64,000 nucleotides of DNA, taken from assembly GCF_019857205.1 (NCBI RefSeq), contig NZ_JAHWXO010000003.1:1-64000 (forward strand). Reading direction: 5' to 3'. The notes beneath the pieces are model-generated. The model did no database searches. It had not been told where the DNA came from and saw only the letters and a list, made by a program, of their open reading frames with translations. The stretch's first letter is position 1; each line of letters starts with the position of its first letter. Below, in pieces: positions 33,044 through 40,464 of the stretch. Position numbers and translations under genes: made by a program. The DNA comes from Qipengyuania pacifica (GTDB lineage Bacteria; Pseudomonadota; Alphaproteobacteria; Sphingomonadales; Sphingomonadaceae).

Positions 33044-33808
33044 TCAGTAAGGAATTTCGTCTTCAAGGACTTCGGCGAAGTCCGACGCGGGTTTTTCGGA
33101 TTGCTTGGCCTTCTGATCGCTCTCGGCCTTCGCCATCCTGGCGAGCTTGGTGTTCAGGGCCTCAAGCGCCTTGCCGTATTGGTCCTGATCAAGGTGACGC
33201 AGGTTCTCGACGCCGTAGTGCTTGCACATGTCAGCGGTGTCCGTGCCGGTGGCTTTAATCAGCCCGGCAAGACGCGCCCATTCGGCATCCGGCATCTCAG
33301 CCTTCGGTTCCTTGGCCTCTTCAGCCGTCGGTTCGTCCGCGTGGAGGTCGCCCTTGTGCCAGAGGTCCAGAGCAGCACCGAAACGCATCGCTGCATTGCG
33401 CAGCGCGTCTCCGATGATTTCCTTGATGGCGTCGCCGCCCTTCTTGCCGTCCGCTGAGCCATACCCTAGGCGGGTGACATCAAGGACGGTTAGCTTGATC
33501 CAGAGCCCGCCGTTTTGATCGAAGGCCGGAAGACCATCCTGCCCGAAGGACACCGGCTCCCAGTACCAGTGGGGGTCGGTGTCGAGCAGGCGATCGGTCA
33601 GCGCGGCATGGCCGACGTAATCCAGATGAACCACGTCAGGATGATGCCAGCCACCGCAAATCTTGCAGCGGATGCCCTTTTTGAAGTCCGCCTTAACTGC
33701 GTCATTCTGTGCCTTGGTGGGCTTCGGCAGTTTGCTGATGTGGTGTTGGGGAAACGGCTCCCGTAGCTTGTCGAGCGTTGGAGGCTCGACCTTCACCTGT
33801 GCATTCAT
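33044..33808 (-). CDS. Rad52/Sak-like single-strand annealing protein
   Basis: A 254-residue protein. Residues about 1-160 contain a Rad52-like core: TKAQNDAVKADFKKGIRCKI, a zinc-like CKICGGWH, DYVGHAALTDRLLDTDPHWY, and IIGDALRNAAMRFGAALDLW, the hallmark DALRxAAxRFG-LW helix of the Sak group. The C-terminal part is helical, ending FAEVLEDEIPY. AAGGAGAG precedes the ATG at 33808, which decides the start. It should anneal ssDNA during phage recombination together with SSB. Confidence 0.8.
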   Translation of the reverse strand: MNAQVKVEPPTLDKLREPFPQHHISKLPKPTKAQNDAVKADFKKGIRCKICGGWHHPDVVHLDYVGHAALTDRLLDTDPHWYWEPVSFGQDGLPAFDQNGGLWIKLTVLDVTRLGYGSADGKKGGDAIKEIIGDALRNAAMRFGAALDLWHKGDLHADEPTAEEAKEPKAEMPDAEWARLAGLIKATGTDTADMCKHYGVENLRHLDQDQYGKALEALNTKLARMAKAESDQKAKQSEKPASDFAEVLEDEIPY

Positions 33809-33831
33809 GGTACTCTCCTTGGTTGAATTGG

Positions 33832-33927
33832 TCATATGAGACCCGCCCACTTGGCCAGGCCGAAGCCGGTCACGGTCGTCAGCGTAAAGGCGATTGCGAA
33901 CAGGACGGGGCCGTAGTTGTTGGTCAT
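33832..33927 (-). CDS. 31-residue single-TM protein
   Basis: The ATG overlaps the methyltransferase stop (ATGA). The product is one hydrophobic helix (GPVLFAIAFTLTTVTGFGLA) with a short tail. Tightly coupled, but without known relatives to me. Confidence 0.45.
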   Translation of the reverse strand: MTNNYGPVLFAIAFTLTTVTGFGLAKWAGLI

Positions 33928-34877
33928 GCGGCGCTCGCGAACAGACCGCCCAGGTCCGCTTTCGCTTTTTCGAGGTTCCGCTTGGCCTGCGCGAAATACG
34001 AGGGCTTCAGTTCGATCCCGATGCCTTTGCGACCCATCTGAACCGCGCTGTAAACTTCGCTGCCGATGCCAAGGAACGGGGTCAAAACAGTGTCGCCGGG
34101 ATTGCTCCACAGGTCGATGCATCGCTCGATAACGTCGAGTTGCAGCGGCGATATGTGCTGTTCGTCTTTCTCGTCTCGCCCGCCACGATACTGCAGGGTG
34201 CGTGTCTGGTTGATATCCATCCAAACCGGCGATGCGTAACGCTGCCAGACTTCGATCGAATACCAGTTACGTCCATCCGTGGGCGTCGTGTACTTGCTGC
34301 GATCGGGTTCATCGGTTCCGCTATATCGATCGAAGCAACCGGAGACCGGCTCGGGGTTCTCGCCGGGCTTGCGGAACGTGAGAATGTAGTCAGCCAGTCC
34401 TTGCCCGCTGATGCAGCTATCCTTGACGATCTGCTTGTGGAGCAGACGAATAGACTTAGTGCGCTGCTGAGCGACTACGGGGTCTTTCCAAATGCAAACC
34501 TCGCTATGGAAGATCCAGCCTGCATCCTCGTAAGCGCGGACAACTTCACCGCGGAAGTCGCGCATCCCGATAAAGCCGTGCCGCACCTTGCTTGTCGGCA
34601 ACTGCATGACGTGAACGGCATGGAGACGGCCAGGCATTGTCACGCGCAGCAATTCGGAAATCAGGAACCCATAGTGCTCCCAAAAGCCGGGCCCCTCATT
34701 GTTCGATATGTCGCGGTCGAAGTTCGAAAACTTGTAAAGCCCCTCGAACGGTGGCGAGTGAACACCGAAGTGAATGCTGTCACCGGGGATCGCGCGGATA
34801 ACCTCGCAGCTATCACCCTGATAAATTGCGTATTCGTCGGTTACTTGCTGCTCGACGCATTTAATGCCCTCGATCAT
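33924..34877 (-). CDS. DNA methyltransferase (beta class, N4/N6)
   Basis: A 317-residue methylase. Catalytic motif IV is SPPF at residues 41-44, and the SAM-binding motif FLGIGSE is near residue 270, i.e. motif IV precedes motif I as in the beta class. SPPF is most often seen in N4-cytosine enzymes such as PvuII. No adjacent restriction endonuclease gene is seen. It overlaps the upstream helicase gene by 4 bp. Likely protects phage DNA or marks it for a regulatory purpose. Confidence 0.85.
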   Translation of the reverse strand: MIEGIKCVEQQVTDEYAIYQGDSCEVIRAIPGDSIHFGVHSPPFEGLYKFSNFDRDISNNEGPGFWEHYGFLISELLRVTMPGRLHAVHVMQLPTSKVRHGFIGMRDFRGEVVRAYEDAGWIFHSEVCIWKDPVVAQQRTKSIRLLHKQIVKDSCISGQGLADYILTFRKPGENPEPVSGCFDRYSGTDEPDRSKYTTPTDGRNWYSIEVWQRYASPVWMDINQTRTLQYRGGRDEKDEQHISPLQLDVIERCIDLWSNPGDTVLTPFLGIGSEVYSAVQMGRKGIGIELKPSYFAQAKRNLEKAKADLGGLFASAA

Positions 34878-36265
34878 GCTGCTCTCTCCAAGAATGCGGG
34901 GATCGTCACTGGGACGGACGGAGTGTAATTCGGGGTGTCGCGCACGCTGCCGCGCACGGCTTCGCTCGACAGATCGGCCATGTGCATGACCATGGCCGCC
35001 GCCATGCGATCTGCGTCAGCTTCCTTGCGTTTGATGTTGGCGACAGTTGCGCCCTCAAGTTCGCTGGCAATAATGTGAGCGGTGACTGGCTTCTGCTGAC
35101 CAAACCGCCAGAACCTGCGCACGGCCTGATAGAACTGCTCGAAGCTGTCGTTGAGGCCGACGAACCCGGTGTCCGCGCAATGCTGCCAATTCATCCCGAA
35201 GCCAGCGAGGCTCGGTTTGGTTATCAGCACGCGGATTTCACCGTCGCTGAATGCCAGTAGGATGCGCTCTTTTTCGCCTTCTTTCAGTCCACCATGGAGA
35301 TTGACGGCGCCGGGTATCTGTTTGGCTAGAAGTTCGGCTTCGCCATTTAGATTGCACCACCAGACGAAAGGACGATCCGAAGGCGTTATTGATGCCGCCA
35401 TTTCGCAGCGCGGTTCTACCGTCGTGCGACGTGCAGCGATACGCTCCGAAAGCGTCTGCGCCTGCATAGGGAACAGCGTTCCCATTTCAGCGTCCGGCGC
35501 ATAGTCAGCGGCTACGATATGCTGGCGGAATTGCAGCGGCGGCAAGTCGTACCCATCGTTCGCATAGCCAAGGTCTGACGGCTTCCGGAGCATGACAGCC
35601 CAAGAGGCCATCCATTTCCAGAACTCGTTTTCAGCGTGTCCTTTGAGGCGCCATTTTTGCGTGTCGCCGCCATCGTGAACAAAGAATGTGGCGAGCATGT
35701 CGGTATAGGACATGATGCCAAGGAACTCGGCGTGGTTGCCCAATTCCATGAAATCGTTCGGCGCGGGTGTCGCGGTCGCAGCGAGACGGAACGGGATGGC
35801 CTGGCAAGCTTCGATCAGCTTTGTGCGGTAGTGGCCATCGGTGTTCTTGAGGATGCTGCTTTCATCCAGGATAACGCCGCCGAACTTCGACAGATCGAAA
35901 TGATCCAGCTTCTGATAGTTCGTGATGTTTGTACCGGCGCTGCAATCATCTTGTGACGCGACGATGCGCGCGGGGATGCCGAACTTGTCGGCTTCACGCG
36001 CCATCTGTTGCGAGACAGCCAGCGGAGCGAGATGCAGGATATTTTTGCCGGTTACCTGATTGATTGCCTGCGCCCACGCCAGTTCCATCAGGCTCTTGCC
36101 GAGGCCCGTTCCTGCGAACAATGCCGCGCGACCACGCTTAAGCGCCCACCGAACGATATCGCGCTGGTGAGGAAACAGGCAGTCGGGAAGCGCAGGCGGG
36201 TTGTCCAATCCCGTCATGGGATCGGTCACAGCTTTGCGCGTTAGAAACTGGATATACGGGTCCAT
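34874..36265 (-). CDS. SNF2-type helicase
   Basis: A 463-residue superfamily 2 ATPase: Walker A GTGLGKS near residues 52-58, motif II LDES at 133-136, motif III-like ATATP at 163-167, and C-terminal SLAGFGMNWQHCAD with QAVRRFWRFGQ (motifs V/VI, arginine finger). The SNF2-like DES and RRxxRxGQ point to dsDNA translocation. It is translationally coupled to the methyltransferase, suggesting a two-protein function. The ATG at 36265 overlaps the upstream stop (TGATG). Confidence 0.85.
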   Translation of the reverse strand: MDPYIQFLTRKAVTDPMTGLDNPPALPDCLFPHQRDIVRWALKRGRAALFAGTGLGKSLMELAWAQAINQVTGKNILHLAPLAVSQQMAREADKFGIPARIVASQDDCSAGTNITNYQKLDHFDLSKFGGVILDESSILKNTDGHYRTKLIEACQAIPFRLAATATPAPNDFMELGNHAEFLGIMSYTDMLATFFVHDGGDTQKWRLKGHAENEFWKWMASWAVMLRKPSDLGYANDGYDLPPLQFRQHIVAADYAPDAEMGTLFPMQAQTLSERIAARRTTVEPRCEMAASITPSDRPFVWWCNLNGEAELLAKQIPGAVNLHGGLKEGEKERILLAFSDGEIRVLITKPSLAGFGMNWQHCADTGFVGLNDSFEQFYQAVRRFWRFGQQKPVTAHIIASELEGATVANIKRKEADADRMAAAMVMHMADLSSEAVRGSVRDTPNYTPSVPVTIPAFLERAA

Positions 36266-36399
36266 CACGCCCACACCCCCGCCCAAGCGGCTAGGGCACC
36301 AATCACTTCTGCCAGCGCCCACAGCCCGAGCCCGATCAGCGCACCGAACCGCAGTTCTTCGAGCCAGAGACGGACGTTTTCGCGGGTGAAGGGGGTCAT
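36265..36399 (-). CDS. 44-residue single-TM protein
   Basis: ATGA overlap with the upstream gene and TGATG with the helicase. An amphipathic start (FTRENVRLWLEEL) is followed by a hydrophobic helix. Function unknown. Confidence 0.5.
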   Translation of the reverse strand: MTPFTRENVRLWLEELRFGALIGLGLWALAEVIGALAAWAGVWA

Positions 36400-36725
36400 G
36401 CTGGCACCTTCCCGCCAACCATGAGGTCTATGACTTCACGGTCGAACTCGTCGGCTTTGGGAGGGGTGACTTTGCGGAACAGGCGTGCGTCGAAGTAAGC
36501 GAGGAAGCCTTCGCAAAGCAGATAGAGAACATCGCCCTCATCGCCGCCATGTTGCTCACGCCCCATCACAGCCGTGTCCGTCACGGTGTAAATCGAGCCG
36601 GTGACGGGCTTGCAGAATGTCTCGCTGAATGTGCCAATGTCATCAGCACGATGATCGGTGCCTTCTGGAATCCAGCTGACGTTGCGAATGCATTGCGCCA
36701 GATCGCCTTTCTGCCAGTCGCTCAT
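36396..36725 (-). CDS. Hypothetical early phage protein
   Basis: A 109-residue acidic protein with MSDWQKGDLAQCIRNVSWIP and GSIYTVTDTAVMG, likely a small beta-barrel (SH3- or KOW-like) domain. 4-bp overlaps with both neighbours. Not recognised. Confidence 0.6.
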   Translation of the reverse strand: MSDWQKGDLAQCIRNVSWIPEGTDHRADDIGTFSETFCKPVTGSIYTVTDTAVMGREQHGGDEGDVLYLLCEGFLAYFDARLFRKVTPPKADEFDREVIDLMVGGKVPA

Positions 36726-37186
36726 GCTGCCCTCCGCTTCGCGTCTTCGTCGACGATGGCCTGCATCTGCGGGATCAGCGGGCGGAACAGCTTGGCGAGC
36801 ACTGCGGTATCGACGTGGCAGCGCTTCCCATCGGCAAGGCGCTGAAGGTACTCGGCGACCGTGCCGGACAGGTTCGTAACGAGGTCCATGTCGTTGGCCG
36901 GCTGCGCGTTCTTCGGACGCGGCGAATCCAGACCGTAGAGAGCGAAAACCTCTTCCAGCGCATTCGGATCGGCTGCGAGGCTATTGAGCAGGTTCTCGGA
37001 CGATGGCAGCGATGGCCCTGTCAGCGCGCGGTTGATCGTGACCGTATCGCCGAAGCCCGCCTTATCGGCGAATGTACCCTTTCCGAGGGCGTTGCTGACA
37101 CGACCCCATGCAGCGCTGAGTGCGCGCGACAGGTTTGTCTTTGTCTGCGGCTCGCGGCGACAGACTTGCTTGACCTGATCAGTCAT
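36722..37186 (-). CDS. Early phage protein, possible CII-like regulator
   Basis: A 154-residue helical protein: LSRALSAAWGRVSNALGKGT then FADKAGFGDTVTINRALTGP, which looks like an HTH, followed by an oligomerisation-like helical region. It is reminiscent of phage CII-type regulators (weak similarity by eye). The ATG at 37186 is preceded by GAGG; longer frames are discarded. Confidence 0.6.
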   Translation of the reverse strand: MTDQVKQVCRREPQTKTNLSRALSAAWGRVSNALGKGTFADKAGFGDTVTINRALTGPSLPSSENLLNSLAADPNALEEVFALYGLDSPRPKNAQPANDMDLVTNLSGTVAEYLQRLADGKRCHVDTAVLAKLFRPLIPQMQAIVDEDAKRRAA

Positions 37187-37424
37187 TACGAACCTCATGA
37201 AAGGAGATCGGAGATTGAGCGCCAGCGCGACCCGGGAGAGTGGAGGCCACGCTGGCGCTCGCCGCCTCGCCAAGGGGGTGGCGAGTGGGTTTGGTTGTCA
37301 GGAGCCGTTCGAGCGCACGGGCTTCGGCGCGGCGCATAGGCAGGCCGCCGACGTTGACCGGATCGGCAAAGGGCTGGGCCAGCGCGACACGCACAGCAGC
37401 GAGGGTGGAGGGGCAGGAGGTCAT
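37179..37424 (-). CDS. Hypothetical early phage protein
   Basis: An 81-residue basic protein, overlapping its neighbours by 4 and 8 bp. Part of the leftward early series. Not recognised. Confidence 0.5.
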   Translation of the reverse strand: MTSCPSTLAAVRVALAQPFADPVNVGGLPMRRAEARALERLLTTKPTRHPLGEAASASVASTLPGRAGAQSPISFHEVRND

Positions 37425-37570
37425 GCCGCACTCGGACCCAAGCCGTGTTCACAGAACGGGCAATTGCAGAGGGGGCCATGCTGATCGTTAGCGGGGCGGG
37501 GGAGAGCGCCGCGAAACGCGTAGCGGGCGGCGATCATGTCGTAGGTGAGCGAGACGAGGAGATTCATCAT
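37421..37570 (-). CDS. 49-residue Cys-cluster protein
   Basis: Starts at ATG 37570 with GGAGG 7 nt upstream. Ends GPLCNCPFCEHGLGPSAA, three clustered Cys plus His that could bind zinc. Its stop overlaps the next ATG. Confidence 0.55.
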   Translation of the reverse strand: MMNLLVSLTYDMIAARYAFRGALPRPANDQHGPLCNCPFCEHGLGPSAA

Positions 37571-38268
37571 CACGCTGCCTCCTTCACTTTGCGAGGCCGC
37601 CCACGGCTCAGTTTGATACCGTGCTTTCTCGCGACCTTGGCTGCGGTTGATGCGCTGCAATCTGCGAGCTTGGCCGCATCCACAGCGTTATGGCCGAGCT
37701 TTAGGAAGCGGAGGACGCGGGCCGAGGGCTTCTTGCCTTCAAGCTTCACTCGCAACGCTTCTGGCGAGATGGCCGCCGTGGGAATATCTGGATGGTTCAG
37801 GCTGGCGAATTCACCATGCAAATGAAGGGCCAGCGCGTCATATGCCAGATCGGCCTCTCGGATCGTGTCAAACCCGTAGAAGGTATGAAGCGAGCCGCGG
37901 ACCATGATCTTAACGACGATATGCCCGGAGATGAGGTGGACGCCCTTTCCGCCGCCCCACTCTTTGCGTTCACGGCGTTGATTGCGGACATTCTGGCCGA
38001 AGGTCGCAAAGCGAAGATTGACCTTGCGGTTGTCCCATGGATCGCCGTTGATGTGATCGACCACCATGCCTTTGGGCGGACGCCCCAAGATTTCGTGATG
38101 GGCGAAAATGACCTTACGCCTGCCGGTGCTTTCGCGACGGGCTGGGCGTTTATGATTGCCGCTTGGGTTGCTGCAATTGTGCGCATACCAAGAGTGGGCG
38201 TTGAGGCGTTCAAAATCCTCGTCGTCGCAGAGCATCGAATAGCCCTGTGTGGCTGGGATCGACCTCAT
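37570..38268 (-). CDS. HNH endonuclease with AP2 domain
   Basis: A 232-residue protein. The HNH part includes FAHHEILGRPPKGMVVDHIN and NRKVNLRFATFGQNVRNQ; the AP2-like DNA-binding part includes VHLISGHIVVKIMVRGSLHT and EADLAYDALALHLHGEF; the end looks like an extra HTH (DAAKLADCSASTAAKVARKH). This is the architecture of free-standing homing-type endonucleases in phages. It sits directly after the Cro gene in the early operon, overlapping it by 4 bp, which suggests insertion of a selfish element without breaking the operon. Confidence 0.85.
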   Translation of the reverse strand: MRSIPATQGYSMLCDDEDFERLNAHSWYAHNCSNPSGNHKRPARRESTGRRKVIFAHHEILGRPPKGMVVDHINGDPWDNRKVNLRFATFGQNVRNQRRERKEWGGGKGVHLISGHIVVKIMVRGSLHTFYGFDTIREADLAYDALALHLHGEFASLNHPDIPTAAISPEALRVKLEGKKPSARVLRFLKLGHNAVDAAKLADCSASTAAKVARKHGIKLSRGRPRKVKEAA

Positions 38269-38486
38269 GCTGCCACTCCCGTCTGCCGAGCCTTCGCAAT
38301 CACCGGGCAAAGCTGCGAAGCATTGAGCGCCCCACCAGTCTTACTTTCAGCGTTGAGCGCCAGTTCGGCGGGCCAGTCGCTTGAATTGCGAAGCTGAGAG
38401 AGGCGGCTTTTGGAAACCCCCATCTCAGTGGCTAGCTGGGTCAGCGACATTGCGTCGGCCCGCTGGAGATATTTGTGCAACGTCAT
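38265..38486 (-). CDS. Cro/YdaS-like HTH regulator
   Basis: A 73-residue protein: MTLHKYLQRADAMSLTQLAT then EMGVSKSRLSQLRNSSDWPA, a canonical HTH of the YdaS/Cro type. It is the first gene of the leftward operon, divergent from the repressor. No SD precedes the ATG, and the predicted promoter places the transcript start within a few bases of it, so the message may be leaderless. Confidence 0.8.
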   Translation of the reverse strand: MTLHKYLQRADAMSLTQLATEMGVSKSRLSQLRNSSDWPAELALNAESKTGGALNASQLCPVIAKARQTGVAA

Positions 38487-38493
38487 AGCCAGT

Positions 38494-38522
38494 GGTTTAG
38501 CGAGACTAAACGAATGACGCAA
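38494..38522 (-). promoter_or_regulatory. Putative leftward early promoter PL
   Basis: Minus strand: -35 TTGCGT (38522-38517), 17-bp spacer, -10 TAAACC (38499-38494). The spacer and -10 contain operator O1. The sequence matches the rightward promoter at 38916-38944 nearly base for base. Confidence 0.5.
38495..38511. promoter_or_regulatory. Operator O1 (17-bp palindrome)
   Basis: GTTTAGCGAGACTAAAC: perfect 6-bp half-sites around a 5-bp centre. It overlaps the putative -10 of PL. Confidence 0.7.
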
Positions 38523-38529
38523 GCATTTT

Positions 38530-38546
38530 GTTTAGTCAGACGAAAC
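38530..38546. promoter_or_regulatory. Operator O2
   Basis: GTTTAGTCAGACGAAAC: one consensus and one degenerate half-site, exactly 35 bp from O1. It lies upstream of the repressor -10. Confidence 0.65.
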
Positions 38547-38567
38547 GACTATGTTTTCCGACCGATC

Positions 38568-38573
38568 TATAAT
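38568..38573 (+). promoter_or_regulatory. Repressor promoter -10 (leaderless)
   Basis: A consensus TATAAT ends 7 bp before the repressor ATG at 38580, so transcription would begin at or next to the A of ATG. No convincing -35 is seen, which would fit activation by repressor bound at O2. Lambda cI from PRM is also leaderless. Confidence 0.55.
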
Positions 38574-38579
38574 CGGCGG

Positions 38580-38906
38580 ATGGCTGCACCCGGACACGAC
38601 TGGTATCTGAAGCAATGGCTTCGCTCGCTTAATAAGAAGCAGGCGGACATCGTGCGCGACCTCGATTGGAACAAAGCGCGCGTTTCCCTCACCGCTAGCG
38701 GGAAGCAGGCCTATACGCGTGACGATATAAACGAGATCGCGGAATACCTGAACCTGCGGCCATACGAACTGCTGATGCATCCAGACGATGCGATGCGGCT
38801 GCGCCAGCTAAGGGCTGAAATGCTCCGCCTGGCACACGAGGCCGATGAGGCTGTTGGAGAGTCGGTCGACAAACCCAACAAGCCGGAGCGTGTTTCGACA
38901 GGCTAA
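38580..38906 (+). CDS. XRE-family phage repressor (CI-like)
   Basis: A 108-residue protein: HTH region DWYLKQWLRSLNKKQADIVR with DLDWNKARVSLTASGKQAYT, then DDINEIAEYLNLRPYELLMH and a helical C-terminal tail. It has no LexA-like autoprotease domain, so induction would not be by RecA-stimulated self-cleavage. It is the only plus-strand gene between the two early promoters and is flanked on both sides by operator pairs. Confidence 0.8.
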   Translation: MAAPGHDWYLKQWLRSLNKKQADIVRDLDWNKARVSLTASGKQAYTRDDINEIAEYLNLRPYELLMHPDDAMRLRQLRAEMLRLAHEADEAVGESVDKPNKPERVSTG

Positions 38907-38908
38907 AC
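38892..38908. promoter_or_regulatory. Operator O3
   Basis: GTTTCGACAGGCTAAAC: left half degenerate, right half consensus, the mirror image of O2. It overlaps the repressor stop codon. Confidence 0.65.
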
Positions 38909-38915
38909 TTTTCTC

Positions 38916-38944
38916 TTGTGTTATTCGTTTAGCTAGCCTAAACC
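38916..38944 (+). promoter_or_regulatory. Putative rightward early promoter PR
   Basis: -35 TTGTGT (38916-38921), 17-bp spacer, -10 TAAACC (38939-38944), with operator O4 covering spacer and -10. The predicted start near 38951 gives a leader of about 40 nt with an SD (AAAGGGAG) before the ATG at 38989. Confidence 0.5.
38927..38943. promoter_or_regulatory. Operator O4 (17-bp palindrome)
   Basis: GTTTAGCTAGCCTAAAC: perfect half-sites, exactly 35 bp from O3. Confidence 0.7.
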
Positions 38945-38988
38945 TACTCCCACACCACCAATCCACCGATTGGCGAAAGGGAGTAGTT

Positions 38989-39402
38989 ATGACCTCGAAT
39001 TCCAACGGTACGGCAAGCGAACTTGCGGGCGCCCTCAGAGACTGCCTCAAGGTTATCAGCGATGCGCTCCAGGACGATTTTCTAGACGCTTCGACAGACG
39101 CGGGCGCGATCCTGTGTGGTGACGTTTGCGCGAATGCTATCTCGCGAGCTCAGAAGGCACTAGCCGCACATAAAGCCATGCGAGGCGAAGTGATCGCTCC
39201 GGAGGGGTGCAATGAGTACCTAACGCCCGGGAAGGCATACGAAGCTTTCGGGGCTGATGACGATGAGGACAGCTTCAAGGTCATCGATGACACCGGCGAC
39301 ACGCTATTCTGCCTGAGAACTGGCGACGCGCACCTCAACGGCCTCGATTGGATCACTCCCGTCGATCAGGTTGACGCCCATGCTGAGCAGGTGCCAGCAT
39401 GA
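38989..39402 (+). CDS. First gene of rightward operon, unknown
   Basis: A 137-residue acidic protein (helical N terminus, then LTPGKAYEAFGADDDEDSFK and VIDDTGDTLFCLRTGDAHLN, which looks like a small beta domain). Good SD. Being first behind PR it would be made earliest on induction. Confidence 0.65.
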   Translation: MTSNSNGTASELAGALRDCLKVISDALQDDFLDASTDAGAILCGDVCANAISRAQKALAAHKAMRGEVIAPEGCNEYLTPGKAYEAFGADDDEDSFKVIDDTGDTLFCLRTGDAHLNGLDWITPVDQVDAHAEQVPA

Positions 39403-39851
39403 CCCCCTCCAAGATCGAGGGTGGGCCCAGGCATACCGATGCAGACGTAGAGGACGCCTGCAACACGCTACGAAAAGCCATTGAGGCGGCTGAGAACAGC
39501 AATCACGCTGGCGAAATTTTCGTGCTAGCAGCAGTTGCCAAGGCTCAATCCGAAGTCGTCGTTTGTAGGCCTGAATTTGAGAAAACTCTGGATGATCTGG
39601 CGCAGCTTTGTGCTGGCGCGATCCAGCTAATCGAGAGCGCCGAGAGCGATACGAACTGGGGTCAACCCACGTTCGGGCCTTCCTACAGTGAAGATCAGCT
39701 GGAGCGTCTCGAGGCTTTGCATGAGCCACTTGCCGACCTGTTTATCTATTTGTCCGGCAAGCGCCGCCACGCATCCGACTGCGCAACCTCCATCGCGCCA
39801 GCTTATCTGCCACGCCCCTGTGACTGCACCTATCGGGAGGATGGCCAATGA
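39399..39851 (+). CDS. Hypothetical, MTPSKIE leader
   Basis: A 150-residue helical acidic protein; the start overlaps the preceding stop. Its first 20 bases are identical to those of the next gene. The middle (EFEKTLDDLAQLCAGAIQLI) is helical; the C terminus has CDCTYREDG. Confidence 0.6.
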   Translation: MTPSKIEGGPRHTDADVEDACNTLRKAIEAAENSNHAGEIFVLAAVAKAQSEVVVCRPEFEKTLDDLAQLCAGAIQLIESAESDTNWGQPTFGPSYSEDQLERLEALHEPLADLFIYLSGKRRHASDCATSIAPAYLPRPCDCTYREDGQ

Positions 39852-40162
39852 CCCCCTCCAAGATCGAACGCGAGGGTGGGGTGCCGCAAACCTTCACCGT
39901 TGAAGTTACTCAAACCATCGAGGTCGAACTAGACCCCGCTAAGTTTGACGACACGTTCATGGAAGAGTTCCGCGCGAGCTTTTTCCCGTTCTACACGCTT
40001 GAGCAACACGCTGAGCACATCGCGCAGCTTCAGGCTCGCGGCATTATCGATCTGGACGGATTCCTGTCCGATCTTGAGTTCGTAGAGGGTTACGGGCCGG
40101 TCAGGAAAATGGGCCTCAAGGCGCGCGTGACTGACAGCGACACCGAGGTTGTGCTGCCATGA
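39848..40162 (+). CDS. Hypothetical, second MTPSKIE leader
   Basis: A 104-residue protein beginning with the same seven residues as the previous gene, then a beta-rich part (TFTVEVTQTIEVELDPAKFD) and a helical part. Overlaps by 4 bp on both sides. Not recognised. Confidence 0.6.
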   Translation: MTPSKIEREGGVPQTFTVEVTQTIEVELDPAKFDDTFMEEFRASFFPFYTLEQHAEHIAQLQARGIIDLDGFLSDLEFVEGYGPVRKMGLKARVTDSDTEVVLP

Positions 40163-40464
40163 CCGCCGTAACCCCGATCACCCGCGCCCTAACCGCCTAT
40201 AACCAGACGGCCCGCAACGACGAGATCGACGCTTTCGCCCGAGACATGACCGAATGCGAGCAAGTCCGCATGCTTGTGGCGATCATCCAGGGCGGTGCGG
40301 GTATCGAGCAATGCGACGATCTGGTCGATGCTCTGGCCCCGTTGAGTGAGGTTCTGAGCGAGCACTATGACGACATCGCGGATGCCGCAGTGTTTGGCGA
40401 CATGGCCAAGCCGAGGGATCGCCGGTCGCCTCGTGCCGTGTCTTGGATGGAGGGGGCGTCGTGA
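40159..40464 (+). CDS. Hypothetical phage protein
   Basis: A 101-residue acidic helical protein (RNDEIDAFARDMTECEQVRM, LVAIIQGGAGIEQCDDLVDA). Its TGA overlaps the GTG start of the PP-loop gene. Confidence 0.6.
   Translation: MTAVTPITRALTAYNQTARNDEIDAFARDMTECEQVRMLVAIIQGGAGIEQCDDLVDALAPLSEVLSEHYDDIADAAVFGDMAKPRDRRSPRAVSWMEGAS

Noticed and set aside
28700..38500. Single-subunit phage RNA polymerase, expected if the phage were T7-like throughout
   Set aside because: No protein of suitable size or motifs is present; the early region is lambda-like instead.
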